Below, one piece after another: positions 54,946 to 64,000 of a stretch of DNA of 64,000 nucleotides. The stretch is from positions 47,297-111,296 of the forward strand of contig NZ_PJIZ01000009.1 in assembly GCF_021596505.1 (NCBI RefSeq). The letters run 5' to 3'. Each line of letters starts with the position of its first letter. Positions within the stretch are counted from its first letter, which is position 1. This stretch comes from Nostoc sp. CMAA1605 (GTDB lineage: Bacteria; Cyanobacteriota; Cyanobacteriia; Cyanobacteriales; Nostocaceae). The position numbers and the translations under genes are program-made. The notes under the pieces are model-generated. The model ran no database searches, was not told where the DNA came from, and saw only the letters and a list, made by a program, of their open reading frames with translations.

Positions 54946-55161
54946 TTATGCCTCATCATAGGGTTCTAGGTCTAGGAGATGGATGTAGGGTTCGACTAAT
55001 TCGGGACGCTGAAACGCGATCGCTCGCAGTAGATGCCAGTCATTTAAACCCTCAAAAGCATTACTGTAATTATCCATTTCCAGACGAGTAGCTAGTTCTT
55101 CTACCTCTGCTGCGGTCATGGCCGCGATTTCTTTCTTGGAAATGCTCAGAGTCGTCATCAT
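54946..55161 (-). CDS. Small conserved-looking hypothetical protein
   Basis: About 71 residues. I prefer the ATG at 55161 (MMTTLSISKKEIAAMTAAEV), because a very strong GGGAGGGG ribosome-binding site lies just before it; the frame itself extends to 55191. The product is acidic and helical, with EELATRLEMDNYSNAFEGLNDW and a closing ELVEPYIHLLDLEPYDEA. It resembles small helical proteins seen widely in cyanobacteria, but I cannot name a family or function. It is a stand-alone gene. Confidence 0.65.
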   Translation of the reverse strand: MMTTLSISKKEIAAMTAAEVEELATRLEMDNYSNAFEGLNDWHLLRAIAFQRPELVEPYIHLLDLEPYDEA

Positions 55162-55312
55162 GCTTGCCCCTCCCTTATGCAGCATTCGCACCCAGCACGG
55201 GTCAAGTGACGCAAAATAGTGCCACCCAATCTATATTACTCATTAGATGGCATGAATTTCCTAAAATTTTTCAGGATTTGTACCATATTTTGTAAAAAGA
55301 TTGTAACCCAGA

Positions 55313-55930
55313 CTAAGCAATTGTCTTGATGATGAAATTCCGTGCCACATCTAACATTTCCAAATTAATTTCATGTCCTGTCTCAAACTCATGATATTCA
55401 ACACCTACCCCCAAGGATTTTAATGTTTCCCTAGACCTAAAAGCCGCTTGTAATGGTACAACTTCATCCCGTGTGCCGTGCATAATTAAGGTGGGTGGGA
55501 TATCGCTATTTGTGGAAATGGCATCAGGATGTAAATACCCACTCATCACGACTAATCCAGCTATGGGCAATTTAGAACCAACATCTAAAGTCATCGCCCC
55601 TCCTTGAGAAAATCCACTCAAGACAGTACGTGATAAAGACACGCCCGTGCTAGCTTCTAAGGACAACAAAAAGTCTGTTAATATTTGCCGACTTTCTTCT
55701 AATCCTTGATACATATTCTCAGCCCTTAAGTCGTACCATGCTCTACCGATAGCAGAATTGGGAAATGGATATGGGGCGTTGGGGAAGATAAATTGGTAAT
55801 TAGGTAATTGGAAATAATCTAATAAAGATGCGACATCTTCAGCATTAGCACCCCAACCATGCAATGTGACGACTAAGCCTGTGGGAGTTTGAGAATTTGC
55901 TGGTGGAAAGGAAAGATATTGCAAAGACAC
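55313..55930 (-). CDS. Alpha/beta hydrolase, phospholipase/carboxylesterase family
   Basis: A 205-residue serine hydrolase. LVVTLHGWGANAEDVASLL is the oxyanion-hole region and VLSGFSQGGAMTLD holds the nucleophile (GFSQGG, about residue 112). HGTRDEVVPLQ gives the Asp and TGHEINLEM the His. The size and spacing match small carboxylesterase/acyl-protein thioesterase proteins (YpfH/EstB type). The substrate is unknown. It is cytoplasmic, as no signal peptide is visible, and has no operon partner. Confidence 0.87.
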   Translation of the reverse strand: MSLQYLSFPPANSQTPTGLVVTLHGWGANAEDVASLLDYFQLPNYQFIFPNAPYPFPNSAIGRAWYDLRAENMYQGLEESRQILTDFLLSLEASTGVSLSRTVLSGFSQGGAMTLDVGSKLPIAGLVVMSGYLHPDAISTNSDIPPTLIMHGTRDEVVPLQAAFRSRETLKSLGVGVEYHEFETGHEINLEMLDVARNFIIKTIA

Positions 55931-56081
55931 TGAGTCCTACTCCTGAAATTATGTTCTTGATCACCTCGTTATCTTAATAGTTATTACTGAGCAATTCATT
56001 AAAAACTCATCTTATTATACCAATCCACTAAAATTCTGATACAGATCCAAACCCAGAAACCCTTGTCAAATCAGGATTTAT

Positions 56082-56122
56082 CAATTGCGAATTGCGAATT
56101 GCGAATTGCGAATTGCGAATTG
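56082..56122. repeat. ATTGCGA heptamer repeat array
   Basis: About five to six tandem ATTGCGA units between the esterase start and the Rieske gene end. They are the reverse complement of the ATTCGCA type found at 28138-28177. Confidence 0.8.
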
Positions 56123-56138
56123 GTATTAGAGTTGCCTA

Positions 56139-57092
56139 TCACCAATCACGATACAATTTCTGGGCAAGAAACATAATTTCTTCGTTGGGTAGGCGAATCT
56201 TGGCTGGCTGACGAGGGTAAGATGTTTCGATGGCGTGTGTATCTTGCTCTATCACTGTTTCCACTGCACTTAATACAAACCTTCCCATTAATGGTTGCAA
56301 AATTGGGTGTTTGGGTTGGCTGTAGACTAAAACGAAAGTTTTAGTTTTAGTTGCGGTTTCTGGGTACAGTGCATGAATTTGCAAAATTTCTCCCAGGGAA
56401 AAATCTGTACGGAATGTTGTCAAGGACGGGAAGGCATATTCTAATACACCTGTGTAAGTCTTAGGTGCAGTTAAAATTACGGGGTTGCGAAGGATATCAT
56501 TCCAGGTTGTATCCTCACGGTCTAATTCCTGCACAACCTTTGCCCAATAACCATCATACTCAAATAGGGGGATGCGATTAGCTTTAATGCCAAATAGGTC
56601 GCGATGTGTACCGCTTTGGTGGTTGTAGTCATAATTAATCGAGATACTGTCCAAAAAAGTACCGTTAATACTTTTTTCTCCGGCTACTCCCAAAAAGCTC
56701 ATACCTGCGCTGACTTGAGAGATTAAATCTGGAACGGGAATTTTAGGAGTATAACCGCCGTATGTCCAAATACAATCGTCTTGAATGACTAGTTCTAAAG
56801 TATTGAGCAGAGGTTGACTTCCCACTTTATCTGCATTGTGCAGTCTTCCTTGCCCATCAAATTCTAGTGCATGGAAGGGACAGGCGATCGCATTTCCGTT
56901 TTGACAAATCCAGCCGTCTGATAACGGTGCTTGCATATGCGGACAAATGTTATCCAGTGCAAACACTTCACCTTGTTGATTTTGCCAAAGTACATAGTCT
57001 TTTCCATTCAAGGTAATTTTATAAGGTTTGTTAATACCCAACATGGAACGATGGGCAATTAACCACGGTGCGCCAGGCAAAATTGCTTCCAT
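56139..57092 (-). CDS. Rieske-type oxygenase, pheophorbide a oxygenase-like
   Basis: About 317 residues. The Rieske [2Fe-2S] site is CPHMQAPL followed 17 residues later by CPFHALEFDG. A C-terminal mononuclear-iron domain contains DSISINYDYNHQSGTHRDLF with candidate ligands. Relatives include PaO/Tic55-type and aromatic-ring oxygenases; the substrate is not known. The frame continues to 57206, but the ATG at 57092 (MEAILPGAPWLIAHRSML) has a GGAGAG ribosome-binding site five bases before it and matches family N-termini. The divergent TetR gene starts about 115 bp away and probably controls it. Confidence 0.83.
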   Translation of the reverse strand: MEAILPGAPWLIAHRSMLGINKPYKITLNGKDYVLWQNQQGEVFALDNICPHMQAPLSDGWICQNGNAIACPFHALEFDGQGRLHNADKVGSQPLLNTLELVIQDDCIWTYGGYTPKIPVPDLISQVSAGMSFLGVAGEKSINGTFLDSISINYDYNHQSGTHRDLFGIKANRIPLFEYDGYWAKVVQELDREDTTWNDILRNPVILTAPKTYTGVLEYAFPSLTTFRTDFSLGEILQIHALYPETATKTKTFVLVYSQPKHPILQPLMGRFVLSAVETVIEQDTHAIETSYPRQPAKIRLPNEEIMFLAQKLYRDW

Positions 57093-57208
57093 AGGACTCT
57101 CCGAAGAATTATGTAAGTGGCTCAAATATCGCCACCAGCAGAGTAAAATTGTGACAAAAGTTTCATATTTGATTTCAAAATACGACACATTATTCATATT
57201 TGTCAACT

Positions 57209-57979
57209 ATGGTGAGGAATAAACCAGAAACTACCCCAATGCGCCGTCAACCGCAGCAAAAACGCTCTCAAGAACGAGTCGAGAAGATTTTGCAAGCAGC
57301 CGCAGAAGTGTTTGTAGAGGTGGGATATGAAGCTGCAACTACTCATATGATTGCAGCTAAGGCTAAAACGGCTGTCGGTTCTCTATATCAGTTTTTCCCG
57401 GATAAATTGGCAATTTTTCATGCTTTAGAAGCGCGTCACATGGAACAGGTGACAAAGATTAATGCGGAAATGATGCAGTCAGCAGACAAGCAAAGGCCAT
57501 TGTCAGAGTTTATTGAACGTATGGTGAATACCTACGCAGAATACTTTGAAAATCCCATGTACCGTATTGTGTACATCCAGTATTTTGTTGCGCCGGGGAT
57601 GTTTCAGCTATTTGACGAAACTTTTAATCAGCAGTTAATTCAACAACTCGCGGCCTTTTTTTGTGGGTGGAATCCTGAGTTAGCCGTCGAAAAAAGCGAA
57701 TTTTTAGCAGAGACGGTTCACATTTGCTACAACGCTTTACTTCTCAATGCTTTACGTCAAGATAAACACGAAAGACAAGCTCGTTATGCTGAAATTAAGG
57801 CTTTATTAGTCGCATATTTGACACTGCACGCACAGCCAACAGCGAAACAGGTAATGAAAGTAATGATATGTCCGCACTGTCATTCATCCAGGTTATCGAA
57901 AAATGGGCATCGTCACGGAAAGCAACGCTATCTCTGCAAAGACTGTGGTAAACAGTTTTTGGAAAGGCTTAATGTTTAA
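57209..57979 (+). CDS. TetR-family regulator with C-terminal IS1-type zinc ribbon
   Basis: About 256 residues. Residues 10-60 form the TetR helix-turn-helix (QERVEKILQAAAEVFVEVGY, then TTHMIAAKAKTAVGSLYQFF), followed by a ligand-binding helical domain to about residue 210. After AQPTAKQVMKV the frame continues MICPHCHSSRLSKNGHRHGK and then QRYLCKDCGKQF. That is a CxxC-CxxC zinc ribbon like the N-terminus of IS1-family InsA. No further transposase follows the stop. This looks like a TetR gene extended by an insertion-sequence remnant. The frame also allows a TTG start nine bases earlier. It probably regulates the divergent Rieske oxygenase. Confidence 0.85.
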   Translation: MVRNKPETTPMRRQPQQKRSQERVEKILQAAAEVFVEVGYEAATTHMIAAKAKTAVGSLYQFFPDKLAIFHALEARHMEQVTKINAEMMQSADKQRPLSEFIERMVNTYAEYFENPMYRIVYIQYFVAPGMFQLFDETFNQQLIQQLAAFFCGWNPELAVEKSEFLAETVHICYNALLLNALRQDKHERQARYAEIKALLVAYLTLHAQPTAKQVMKVMICPHCHSSRLSKNGHRHGKQRYLCKDCGKQFLERLNV

Positions 57980-58057
57980 GGAAAGAAACTTAAATTAACA
58001 AATGCAGTCGTCAACTGAAATTTCTTTTATCTACGTATATTTAACCTGAACTCAGGT

Positions 58058-58600
58058 TTATGAAAAACGTGGAATTGAAGATGGCAAACCGACTCGCATA
58101 AATAATCTGGCGAATGCTTGAGAAAAGTGTTCTAAGTAAGGAGATTTTAATCGCCACCGACAATCTATGTTTGTAGCGTATTTCAAAATATATTCGTAAG
58201 GTAAGCTGTATATCTCTCTAAAATTTACAACCAAAGCCTCCCTATTATTGTCAGGGTTAGTTGGCGATGCTAGTAGATGTAAACCCTCTATCCTCCCCGA
58301 TAAAACCTCATTCCATTTGCCCTTTTTTTGAAATGCTGGGTTCGCTTCTTCAAATTCTGAAATCGGATAAATCGCACACACAACTACTTGACTAACCTTT
58401 TTGTTGTCTAGATCACAACTTTGAGTTAAAACAATTAAATCTAATTCGTTTACTTCTACTTCTACGGCTTGAGTTTCATTGTCTTTGTTTCCGAAAGTTG
58501 TGGGGTCAAATAATGGTACTGGTACAAGACACCCAGGCAGGTAATCACCTTGCCTGAGAGTCGGTTCATTTACCTGCACCCAGAAAGGATCTATCGTCAT
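58058..58600 (-). CDS. Hypothetical protein, third gene of a TIGR04255 operon
   Basis: A 180-residue soluble protein with no recognised family. Conserved-looking elements are LRQGDYLPGCLVPVP near residue 16 and LDLIVLTQSCDLDNKKVSQVV near residue 55, whose Cys-Asp pair could be catalytic or metal binding. The ATG overlaps the stop of the preceding gene by 4 bp (ATGA), so translation is coupled. It forms a three-gene unit with 58597 and 58890. The joint function is unknown. Confidence 0.75.
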   Translation of the reverse strand: MTIDPFWVQVNEPTLRQGDYLPGCLVPVPLFDPTTFGNKDNETQAVEVEVNELDLIVLTQSCDLDNKKVSQVVVCAIYPISEFEEANPAFQKKGKWNEVLSGRIEGLHLLASPTNPDNNREALVVNFREIYSLPYEYILKYATNIDCRWRLKSPYLEHFSQAFARLFMRVGLPSSIPRFS

Positions 58601-58890
58601 TCTTCGTCTAAAAGATAAGGCAGAGGTTTTTTACGCCCTGTGAACTTGGCACGCATAAACACCTGCTCTGAGCGTTTTGGTGGAACTGGATTGTAATCTA
58701 CTTCACCAATATTTTTAATATACTCTAGGTATTCTTTAATCTGACTCAAAACTTGTAAAGCATTTTCAGTTACTTCTGCTATTTTTCGTCCTTCGGGACT
58801 TTGTAACTGAGATGTAGCTCTTGGTTCAAGTACAATTAATTTGGGTTGGGTTGAGGAATGATTATTCCGTAGAGGAGTTATTGTAGCCAT
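58597..58890 (-). CDS. Hypothetical protein, second gene of a TIGR04255 operon
   Basis: A 97-residue protein. The N-terminus is polar and probably disordered (MATITPLRNNHSSTQPK). A central helix, VTENALQVLSQIKEYLEYI, follows, and then a basic C-terminus (RAKFTGRKKPLPYLLDEE). It resembles a small adaptor or antitoxin-like protein in size and layout, but no family is recognised. Its start overlaps the upstream stop by one base (TGATG), and its stop overlaps the next start by four. Confidence 0.72.
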   Translation of the reverse strand: MATITPLRNNHSSTQPKLIVLEPRATSQLQSPEGRKIAEVTENALQVLSQIKEYLEYIKNIGEVDYNPVPPKRSEQVFMRAKFTGRKKPLPYLLDEE

Positions 58891-59627
58891 CAGTTAATCA
58901 ACTCCCTTGTGTGTTCTGTAATGCAAGCTTCAAATGCTTTGTTCTTTTGTTCGTGCATTTTTTCCAAAACTTCCCAAAATTCTATTTCATCTTGTGGAAT
59001 ATCCTGTTCTAGAAATAGGTCTAAATCCAACAGTATAGAAATAAAATTTTGTGTAGGCGGAGGAACTAGTGCTTGATTGAGAACAAGTATTGTTGGTAGT
59101 TGCTCTTGAGGAATTTGTAGCTGCATAAAGTAGCCACTTAGTCCTTGCGGTAAGTCAGAGGAAACTTCGGGAAATGTCCTTAAGTAATTGTTTAAATCGC
59201 TAACAGGTAAGGGAATATCTAGCCTGTTAATATACCTCAATGCTAACCGAGTAATTACGACTGGATTTGTCAACGACTGATAGATACTCCACAGCCGCTT
59301 GGCTTCATCTCGGAATCTTTCCCAGCAGTCGTAGGGAGCAAGTCTACTGAATGTTAATCCATCCAAACGCACTTGAATAATTTGTTTTTGATCATCACTG
59401 AAGAATCTATAACCGATTTGAGATTGGCTCGCTGTCGCCCCAACACTAGCACCAGCAATCATTTGTCCCTGAAACACAAGTATTTCCTCACGCTTTGGGT
59501 ACTCAGCTTGAATGCTTGAGTACACCTGCGCCAAAACATCAAGTTTAACTTCTTGTGGAAGTTGAACTTGTATGTCAATCAATGCTTCAGTGATTGGGGC
59601 GCGTGAGTAGTGTTTTTGTGCTTGCAT
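58890..59627 (-). CDS. TIGR04255 family protein
   Basis: A 245-residue protein matching the sporadically distributed TIGR04255 family by its opening YSRAPITEALIDIQVQLP and by later elements GYRFFSDDQKQIIQVRLDGLTFSRLAPYDCWE and ITRLALRYINRLDIPL. The family is found patchily across bacteria, which suggests horizontal transfer; its function is not known. It is the first gene of a tightly overlapping three-gene unit. The 145-bp upstream gap separates it from the chelatase-like gene and should carry the promoter. Confidence 0.85.
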   Translation of the reverse strand: MQAQKHYSRAPITEALIDIQVQLPQEVKLDVLAQVYSSIQAEYPKREEILVFQGQMIAGASVGATASQSQIGYRFFSDDQKQIIQVRLDGLTFSRLAPYDCWERFRDEAKRLWSIYQSLTNPVVITRLALRYINRLDIPLPVSDLNNYLRTFPEVSSDLPQGLSGYFMQLQIPQEQLPTILVLNQALVPPPTQNFISILLDLDLFLEQDIPQDEIEFWEVLEKMHEQKNKAFEACITEHTRELIN

Positions 59628-59772
59628 ACTAGTTATAGTAAACTCCCTATGTTAATAGGGGCAATGTAATTTACAGTGCCTTCACAATCGTTCGGTTAAT
59701 CTCGAATGTGTCGCAAATGTGAGCGATCGCTTTTTGTTCAAGGAAGGATAATGTAAGATGAATTTTGCTTTT

Positions 59773-62700
59773 TTAAACCGCCACTCCTTCTAATTGTTCA
59801 TCTGTTAACTCATACAATTGACGCAACTTATCTAATTTATCTGCATCAGCTTGCCAAAAACCGCGCCCATGGGCTTCTAACATTCGGCTCAGAATATTGC
59901 GAAAAGCTTCGGGGTTAGCTTTGCGTAATTTTTCTGCCATTTCGGGATCTAAAGCGTAAGTGTCTGCGGCTTGGTCGTATACCCAATTATCTTGAAAATC
60001 AGCTGTACCACCCCAACCAATTAAGGCTGTCATACGTTGGGAAATTTCAAATGCACCGCCTGAACCTTGATTCGCCATCGCCTCAGCCCATTTAGGATTT
60101 AGCAGTTTGGTGCGGTATTCCATTCTGAGTAAATCATCTAGGTTGCGGGGTGTGGTGTCTTTGGAGAAACTTTCTACAAAGCTAGCTGTAACTTTCTTCC
60201 CACTTTGCTGTTCGGCGGCTTTTTTTAATCCCCCGGTGTTGGCGTAATATTCCTGAATGTCGGTTAAACCATATTCTACAGAATCGATTTCTTGGACGAT
60301 GCGATCGCTTGTCTGCAATAACTGATTTAATACTTCTGGTCTAGCTTGGCCTTTATCTTGTCTCCCGTAGCTAAAGACGTTGCGACTTTGCCAAGTTTTA
60401 CCTAATTCATCGCCTGATTCCCAGTTACCATCAACTACTCTATCATTTACTAATGAACCAAAATCACCGGCTGGGTTAGAAAATAATCTGGCGGAGGTAT
60501 TTTCTACACCTTGGGCTTTTAAAGTTAAGGCGTGTTTTTTAATAAAATTCTGGTCTTCTGGTTCGTCAGCTTCCGCCGCCCTTTGGAATAAATCATCTAA
60601 TAATTCGATGATGTTGACAAAGCTATCGCGGAAGATTCCTGATAGGTTTCCTAACACATCAATGCGGGGATGTCCAACTTCAGACAAGGGTTTTAATTCA
60701 TAACGCACAATTCGCCCTGTCCCTTCTTTCACAGGTTCAGCACCGACTAATTCTAAAAGGATTCCTAATGATTCACCCTTGGTTTTAATGGCATCTAATC
60801 CCCACAATAAAACCGCTACTGTTTCAGGATATTTGCCATGTTCTTGTAAATGCTGACTGATGATTTTTTGAGCAATTTCTCGTCCCCGTTCATAGGCGGC
60901 GGGGGAAGGCATTCTGTAGGGGTCTAATGCGTGGATATTTCTGCCTGTGGGTAATACTCCTGCGCCATCTCTTAATAAGTCGCCACCAGGCGCGGGGGGG
61001 ATAAATTCACCGTTTAATCCTCTTAATAAATTGGTGATTTCATCTGTGGTTTGCATCAACAAATCTGTGATTTGCTGTGCTGTTTCTGGGTTTGTTGGTT
61101 GTTCACTGCCAAAATATGCTTCGAGATATGATGCTAATTCTTTTTCAGTGGGTGGTTCGCCTAATGTATGTAACCCAGAAGAGAATAATCTAGTTTCTAA
61201 AACTTGGAGATATTCGTATAACTTCACTAAATAATCATCAAAAGCATGACTGCTAAACATTCTGATATTTTCTGGAGTGAAGGGAATACCCAATTTTTTC
61301 GCATCCTCAAATGGGCAATCTACTTCTAACCCAGTATCAACAATCTTTTTACAAATCCCTTCTTTGAGGACATAATTCTTTTTCGTGTCTTCACGATATT
61401 CAGCAATTAAATCTCGCAGTGCCACCAATTCCTTATACAACCCAGCCCGACCATAGGGCGGGACATTGTGAGAAATTAACACGCCATAACCGCGACGTTT
61501 AGCTAATATCGATTCGGAAGGATTATTAGCAGCATATATATATAGATTTGGTAAATCTCCTAATAAAATATCTGACCAAGAATAACCTGTATTTCCTAAC
61601 GGTGAACCTGGCAACCATTCTACAGTCCCGTGCATTCCAAAGTGAACAACTGCATCGGCTTGCAGTTCATTTTGTAACCATTTATAAAAAGCAGCATATT
61701 GCGGATGTGGTGTTAAATCCCGTTCAAACATTAACCGCATGGGGTCGCCTTGTATTCCTAGTGGCGGTTGTATACCTATCCAGACATTTCCTAACTGCAC
61801 ACCACCCACATGAAGTTCATCACCGTAGGTTTTAATTCCACTTCCTGTTAAGGATTTCCATTGTTTTTCAATGCGGGATGTGCGGAGATATCCTAACCAT
61901 TTTTCTAATTTTCGGGCGTTAACAGTGATGGCTGAAGATGGGAAAGGTTTATTCATTTCCCATCTTTCCATTTCTTCGTCAATTTCTTTGACTTTGCGAA
62001 TTAATTCTTCGCCATCTTCGGGAATATCGCCGACGTTGTAACCTTGGTCTTTGAGGGCGTGGAGTAATTTAATTAAACTGCGGGGTACGTTTAATAATGC
62101 AGCCGTACCCACTGCACCATAACCAGGGGGGAAGCCATATAAAATGATGGCGATTTTACGTTCTGCGGGTGGTGTTTGTCGCAGTTTCACCCAGTTTTTG
62201 ACTCTCCCAATGAGACGCTGTACTCGTTCGGGGACTAAATAAATGTCTTCACCCACTAACCCACCGAGGGGAACGGTATCAATTGCGCCGTCTAATTCTG
62301 GTAAGGCGTACAAGACTACGCTTTGCAAACCACCCACGCCTTGACGTGTCCAGGAGTGGATGTCTTGAATTAACAGTGGTGCGGCGACGATGTAGGGGAT
62401 GTTTTTGGCGGTAAGGATGCGTTTGGCTACTTCTACTTGGCGACCGGCTTCCATTGAACCGGCTGGGCCACCGACGAGGGGAAAGCCTATTGTAGAAACA
62501 ATTGCATCTACTTTGACGGCTTCTGGAGATAGGGAGGGGGTTTCGATATTACCTTGCTGGCGTTGCTGAAGTTCGTAGTCGGTGGTCATCCAGTCTCTAA
62601 CTGCTACGTGTCCCTCTACGCCGTTGATGAAGATGGGTAAGGGTATTAAACCCGCTTGTTCAAAGCGGCGAATGAGTTGGGGAATGTATGGTTGTTTGGT

Positions 62701-63436
62701 GATGACGTGTTTACGGTAGAGGAGGATGGCGGTGACTGGGGACTGGGGATTTTTTGCTATGCCCTGCTTTTGATACCATTCTAGGTAGGCTTTGGGTGAT
62801 GTGAAATATCCTGGATAGTCGGGATGTAGTAAACCTATGTTGGGGTTTCTATGGGTGGGGGGATTTCGCCGACTTTTAAGTCTAAATATTTTTCTGCTAA
62901 TGTCCAAAATAATGATGCTACGTTTTCTGTCCCGCCGGCGTTCCAGTAACCGTAGATGATTAACCAGTTGCGTAAGTCTTGGACTTTCTGGACTGGGACG
63001 AATTTTAGGAGTTTGGGGCCGATTTTTAAGAAGCTAATATAACCGGCTAGTTTGTCTTCTTCGCGTCCGTTGCTGAATTTGTCGAGGATAAATTTAACAG
63101 GTTTGGGCATTCCTTTGGGTTTGTCACCAATGGCGAATGCACCAATTTTAGTTAAACTCATCAGTTCTAAGGCTGACTCGAATACTAGGCGGATGGGGAT
63201 TTGACTGATGCGATCGCGTAACCACAAAACTTGGTCATAATCAAAGATGAGGCTACCAAAAATACGTCCGCGCCTTGTAATGCTGTTTCTACTTCTTGGG
63301 GTTGGCTGGTAATATCGCGATCGCTAAATACTCGAATATCTAAGTCTGTACAGCGAGATTTCGCCAGCAATGCGGCTTTTCTGTACAGTTCAGCGTTAAA
63401 TGATTCAAATCCAGCAATCAGAACGATGCGTTTCAT
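59773..63436 (-). pseudogene. bchH: Magnesium chelatase H-subunit paralogue (BchH/ChlH-like), two frameshifts
   Basis: Three overlapping frames join into one ChlH/BchH-type protein of about 1221 residues, shorter than the roughly 1330 of the main cyanobacterial ChlH. Frame 1 (63436-63185) begins MKRIVLIAGFESFNAELYRK. It breaks at the plus-strand A5 run 63258-63262; one more base would give GADVFFGSLIFDYDQVLW. Frame 2 (63227-62835) breaks near the G4 run at 62842-62845; one more base would give IETPNIGLLHPDYPGYF. Frame 3 carries most of the enzyme (VVHFGMHGTVEWLPGSPLG, YAANNPSESILAKRRGYG). The H subunit binds protoporphyrin for Mg insertion. As written the gene cannot make a full product. Confidence 0.85.
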
Positions 63437-63752
63437 TACCGTAATTTCTGCAATATTTCTTTACTTTTCATTCTAAACTTGCTTGCGAGTTGCTGGTTGA
63501 ATATCTGCCTAGTGGAATGGCAGATGTTTTTTAAATAAAGTATCTTTTAATACTTTATTTGACGTATCTTGGGGGATTTATGACACTATGTAAAGTGTCA
63601 CTGACTAAATATTGATTTTTCTCTGGAAAAAGATATTCTGGGATTAAGTGCAAGGAGTGATACCACTTCACCTGATAAACATGAAACAAGTGAATGGGTA
63701 TAAATCCATACAAAAACGCTTAGATAAGTAAAGTTCTAGGCGTTTTTGTGTA
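63437..63752. other. Intergenic region upstream of the chelatase-like gene
   Basis: About 315 bp without a gene. A GACACT/AGTGTC hairpin lies near 63583-63600, and a terminator for the porin gene lies at 63710-63749. The rest should contain the promoter of the chelatase-like gene. Confidence 0.45.
63710..63749 (-). terminator. Terminator after the porin gene
   Basis: ACAAAAACGC (63710-63719) pairs perfectly with GCGTTTTTGT (63740-63749). On the minus strand the stem ends CGTTTTTGTA directly after the porin stop codon, as expected of a rho-independent terminator. Confidence 0.7.
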
Positions 63753-64000
63753 TTAAAAACTAAAGGTGGTACGGATAGTACCGACGAAGATATCGTTGTT
63801 ACGAGAGATATGTCCAGGGTCGGTAACGAGAAAGAAGCCTGGTGTGATGGAGATGTTATCGTTAACTAAATAGCGGTAAAACACTTCGTAGTGAGTAGAA
63901 TTACCAGTATCTACGTTGGCCACGGCAACACCGTTATTTAATTTGAGTGGTTGACCGTAGATGAAGCCCAATATGTCGCCTTTTCTGCCAAAGGGGTCAT
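63753..64000 (-). CDS. Carbohydrate/iron-uptake type porin (SLH-OprB family), C-terminal end
   Basis: The 3' end of a gene that starts beyond the window; the frame is open to base 64000 (DPFGRKGDILGFIYGQP at the edge). The visible 80 or so residues show amphipathic strands, THYEVFYRYLVNDNISITPG, FFLVTDPGHISRNNDIFVGT and a terminal IRTTFSF with the C-terminal Phe of outer-membrane barrels. The YRYLVNDNISITPG pattern followed by a final strand is characteristic of cyanobacterial SLH-domain OprB porins. The SLH part would lie outside the window. Confidence 0.82.
   Translation of the reverse strand, partial: DPFGRKGDILGFIYGQPLKLNNGVAVANVDTGNSTHYEVFYRYLVNDNISITPGFFLVTDPGHISRNNDIFVGTIRTTFSF

Noticed and set aside
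1..64000. Search by eye for tRNA, rRNA and riboswitch patterns
   Set aside because: No T-loop, anticodon-stem or known riboswitch core pattern stood out. A covariance-model scan would be needed to be sure.

Overview
The window comes from a filamentous, probably heterocyst-forming cyanobacterium of the Nostoc/Anabaena group. The grounds are the many HIP1 octamers (GCGATCGC), the short tandem heptamer repeats (CCCCAGT, TGAGTAA, ATTCGCA types) between genes, a desC-desA-desB acyl-lipid desaturase row, a GH100 alkaline/neutral invertase, a BciB-type divinyl chlorophyllide reductase, a cyanobacteriochrome photoreceptor domain, and two-domain Ser/Thr kinases typical of these bacteria. I saw no rRNA, tRNA or CRISPR array. 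Assignment to a species is not possible from the sequence alone.

Layout. 1-4.1 kb: partial TerB-like gene, rsmB, a Sel1-repeat gene cut by an in-frame stop, and an invertase. 4.1-6.4 kb: a tnpB-only IS200/IS605-type element bounded by similar hairpins. 6.4-12.8 kb: bciB, a GxxExxY gene flanked by a 20-bp inverted repeat, a methionine gamma-lyase-like gene, then desC, desA and desB with visible terminators. 13.3-25.9 kb: TonB-dependent receptor, kinase-FGE fusion, a DUF433 antitoxin with only a stub of its toxin, an Old Yellow Enzyme homologue, a 1.2-kb gene-free stretch, CHASE2 kinase, VOC protein, SanA-like protein. 25.9-34.1 kb: secreted proteins of unknown function, an endonuclease/exonuclease/phosphatase-fold protein, a FHA-PAS-GAF-GGDEF-EAL protein and an orphan two-partner-secretion transporter.

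34.3-52.9 kb is the most coherent block. A 1550-residue hybrid histidine kinase carries a DXCF-type cyanobacteriochrome GAF domain. Next to it are an RsbW-like kinase, a response-regulator/SpoIIE phosphatase and a STAS anti-anti-sigma factor. These are followed by a PIG-L deacetylase, a BcsA-like cellulose synthase with an unusual coiled-coil insertion, DUF3131 proteins (a frameshifted two-domain protein plus a separate single-domain one), an outer-membrane barrel candidate and a transketolase. I infer a light-sensing, partner-switching circuit beside an exopolysaccharide locus. A DUF433/DUF5615 toxin-antitoxin pair interrupts the DUF3131 genes.

53-64 kb: coaBC, an esterase, a Rieske oxygenase divergent from a TetR regulator fused to an IS1-type zinc ribbon, a three-gene overlapping operon with a TIGR04255 protein, a magnesium-chelatase H-subunit paralogue broken by two homopolymer frameshifts, and the 3' end of a porin gene. 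Three apparent frameshifts in the window each look like loss of one base in a homopolymer. They could be true decay or sequencing error.
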